Shown piece by piece: positions 3,988 through 5,412 of a stretch of DNA of 5,412 bases. The notes under the pieces are model-generated. The model was not told the origin of the DNA, did not search any database, and was given only the letters and a program-made list of their open reading frames with translations. Position 1 is the first letter of the stretch. Every line of letters begins with the position of its first letter. The position numbers were made by a program, and so were the translations under genes. This stretch comes from Clostridia bacterium (lineage in GTDB: Bacteria; Bacillota; Clostridia; Christensenellales; UBA1242): NCBI GenBank assembly GCA_900767835.1, contig CAAGAO010000024.1, positions 1 through 5,412 on the forward strand. Reading direction: 5' to 3'.

Positions 3988-5412
3988 ATGAATATGTTTA
4001 AGAAAATATCTTTGCTATTCGTCCTATTCTTAGTAATAGGAATAGGATGTTTTGCACTGGTAGATAGAGATAATATTAATACAGATTTAAACACCAAACT
4101 AGAACAAACCGAGAAAACCTACTCAGGGCGTATAGATTCCATGACAAAATATCAAGAGGGGCTTTGTGTCAAAATATCCAAACTTCAAGATAATGTTTCA
4201 AGTTTACAAATTTCATACAATAACTTACAAGAAACATATCAAGCATATGTTGATGAGAACGAACTTAAACTCGAGAATTTAAAAACCGAACTTGCAAGTG
4301 TCAAACAATCTCTTACAGATTTACAAGCGAACTCAGATGTTGATAAAGCAAAGATTGCAGAACTTCAAACAAAAATAACTAACTTAGAAAAATCAATAAG
4401 TGAAAAGAATGTTACTATTGAGCAACTTAACTCAACAATTGAAACTCAAAAAGCAACCATAGCCGAACTTAACAAAACAATAACCGACTTAACAAATGAT
4501 TTAAATTCAGACTTATCTAACGTTGAGATATATAAAAAAATAATCGACGGGACAGTAACTGAGATAACCGCTGAAGCTTTAAAAGGCGTAACAAAAATTA
4601 GACAATATGCATTTTTTTGTATAAGCACTCTAACATCTGTAGAATTGTCTGAATCAATAATTAGTGTTGAGAATAATTCATTTGCTGGGTGCGAAAATCT
4701 AACATCGATTAGTTTTGGTAAAAATTTTGAAAGTTTATCGCCTTATTCATTCGAGCGTTGTAATCTAATATCGTTAAATCTTTATAACACAAAAATTACT
4801 AAAATTCCTGATAATTGTTTTTACTTGAATAAAAATTTAACATCTGTTATTTTACCAAAAAATCTTGAGACTATTTGTAAAAATGCATTTTGTTCTTGTA
4901 CTTTTGAAACAATAAATTTTCCAGGAACTTTAAAAACTGTTGAAAGTTCTGCTTTTTCTGATAATTCAAAATTAAAAAAACTAATTTTTCCTAATTCGTT
5001 AAAAACTTTAGATTTATGCCTTAAAAAATGTTCTTCTTTAAATGAGATTTTTGTACCAACAACAACAAATTTATCAATTGATTCTTTTTGTTTTGAAGGT
5101 ACTGATTCCTTAGAGTCTTTTACAATTACTGAAAACACAACATTTGATAGTTATGTTGTTAATGGTCGTAAAACTGCTTTTAAATTAATATTCACTGGTT
5201 CAGTTAATTTAGGCTTGTACTCTTTAGCATTTTGTGATGGTCCTTTAACACTTCGTTTTGAAAATCCAAATGTTACAATTGAAAATAACTTTGCGTATAA
5301 TTCAAATATTGTCAAAATTGAAGTGCCAGCAGATAGTGTTGAAACATTTAAAGCAATGCCTAGTTTATCGTCTTATGCAGACAAAATTGTTGCAATAGAA
5401 GAAACAGCATAG
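3988..5412 (+). CDS. Exported coiled-coil plus BspA-like leucine-rich-repeat protein
   Basis: This 474-residue protein is complete, with its stop on the last three bases. Residues 1-24 form a signal peptide or anchor (basic FKK, then hydrophobic to C21). Residues ~30-180 form a long coiled coil with repeated heptads such as IAELQTKITNLEKSI and IAELNKTITDLTNDL. Residues ~195-445 are BspA-type LRRs (LRR_5 pattern): LTSVELSESIISVENNSFAG, LTSISFGKN, LTSVILPKNLETICKNAF, LKKLIFPNSLKTL. The end, KIEVPADSVETFKAMPSLSSYADKIVAI, is the usual closing unit of BspA-like proteins. Such proteins bind host or bacterial surfaces; here a stalk carries an LRR head outward. GGTGA (3980-3984) serves as SD for ATG 3988, or better spaced for ATG 3994. 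Codon use changes sharply between coil and LRR parts. No LPxTG or C-terminal membrane segment is present. Confidence 0.85.
   Translation: MNMFKKISLLFVLFLVIGIGCFALVDRDNINTDLNTKLEQTEKTYSGRIDSMTKYQEGLCVKISKLQDNVSSLQISYNNLQETYQAYVDENELKLENLKTELASVKQSLTDLQANSDVDKAKIAELQTKITNLEKSISEKNVTIEQLNSTIETQKATIAELNKTITDLTNDLNSDLSNVEIYKKIIDGTVTEITAEALKGVTKIRQYAFFCISTLTSVELSESIISVENNSFAGCENLTSISFGKNFESLSPYSFERCNLISLNLYNTKITKIPDNCFYLNKNLTSVILPKNLETICKNAFCSCTFETINFPGTLKTVESSAFSDNSKLKKLIFPNSLKTLDLCLKKCSSLNEIFVPTTTNLSIDSFCFEGTDSLESFTITENTTFDSYVVNGRKTAFKLIFTGSVNLGLYSLAFCDGPLTLRFENPNVTIENNFAYNSNIVKIEVPADSVETFKAMPSLSSYADKIVAIEETA

Noticed and set aside
4036..4050. Lipoprotein lipobox at the signal segment of the coiled-coil/LRR protein
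   Set aside because: The residues before Cys21 are G-I-G; the -3 position lacks the usual Leu/Val/Ile, so a signal peptide or anchor is the safer reading.
4446..5138. Minus-strand open frames at 4446-4628 and 4821-5138
   Set aside because: Both are antisense to the coiled-coil/LRR gene, whose domain content is clear; they look like composition shadows.
1..5412. Use of genetic code 4 (TGA = Trp), suggested by the absence of TGA stops
   Set aside because: Trp positions I checked are TGG, and no gene needs TGA readthrough. A handful of TAA/TAG stops is expected in AT-rich DNA.
1..5412. CRISPR array, tRNA/rRNA gene or insertion sequence
   Set aside because: I saw no regularly spaced repeats, no tRNA-like cloverleaf or conserved rRNA stretch, and no transposase or terminal inverted repeats.

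Overview
The window is strongly AT-rich. Every supportable gene lies on the + strand, is tightly packed and ends in TAA or TAG. Shine-Dalgarno (SD) sites of the AAGGAG/GAGGA/AAGGTGG type, an InlB-type B-repeat and a BspA-like leucine-rich-repeat protein point to a low-GC Firmicutes (Bacillota/Mollicutes-like, probably host-associated) bacterium or one of its mobile elements. No ribosomal, tRNA or ordinary housekeeping gene is visible.

Layout. (1) Bases 1-484 hold the end of an arginine/lysine-rich small protein and a translationally coupled, TTG-initiated basic protein. (2) Bases 485-756 carry no convincing gene but contain a cluster of dyads and a 17-bp near-repeat, so this looks like an origin or control region. 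(3) Bases 757-1095 encode a 112-aa protein whose sequence pattern resembles the small OB-fold ssDNA-binding proteins of filamentous phages (Ff gene V, Pf3). A clear rho-independent terminator follows. (4) Bases 1141-1383 encode another small basic protein. (5) Bases 1417-5412 encode four consecutive proteins that each begin with a hydrophobic export or anchor segment: a Tyr/Asn-rich ectodomain protein, an InlB-repeat plus FN3 protein broken by a -1 frameshift near 2786, a 78-aa single-pass protein, and a 474-aa coiled-coil plus BspA-LRR protein that ends exactly at the window edge.

How the parts may fit together (inference). Small basic proteins, a hairpin-rich intergenic region, a candidate ssDNA-binding protein, a terminator and then a run of membrane-anchored adhesin-like proteins resemble a small filamentous-phage-like (inovirus-like) or plasmid element with an unusually large host-contact module. 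No replication initiator, Zot/pI-type ATPase or typical major coat protein is present here, so this remains a hypothesis. The leaders of two anchored-protein genes contain CTCC-type sequences that can pair with their own SD and also have competing pairings, which suggests translational control inside the cassette.
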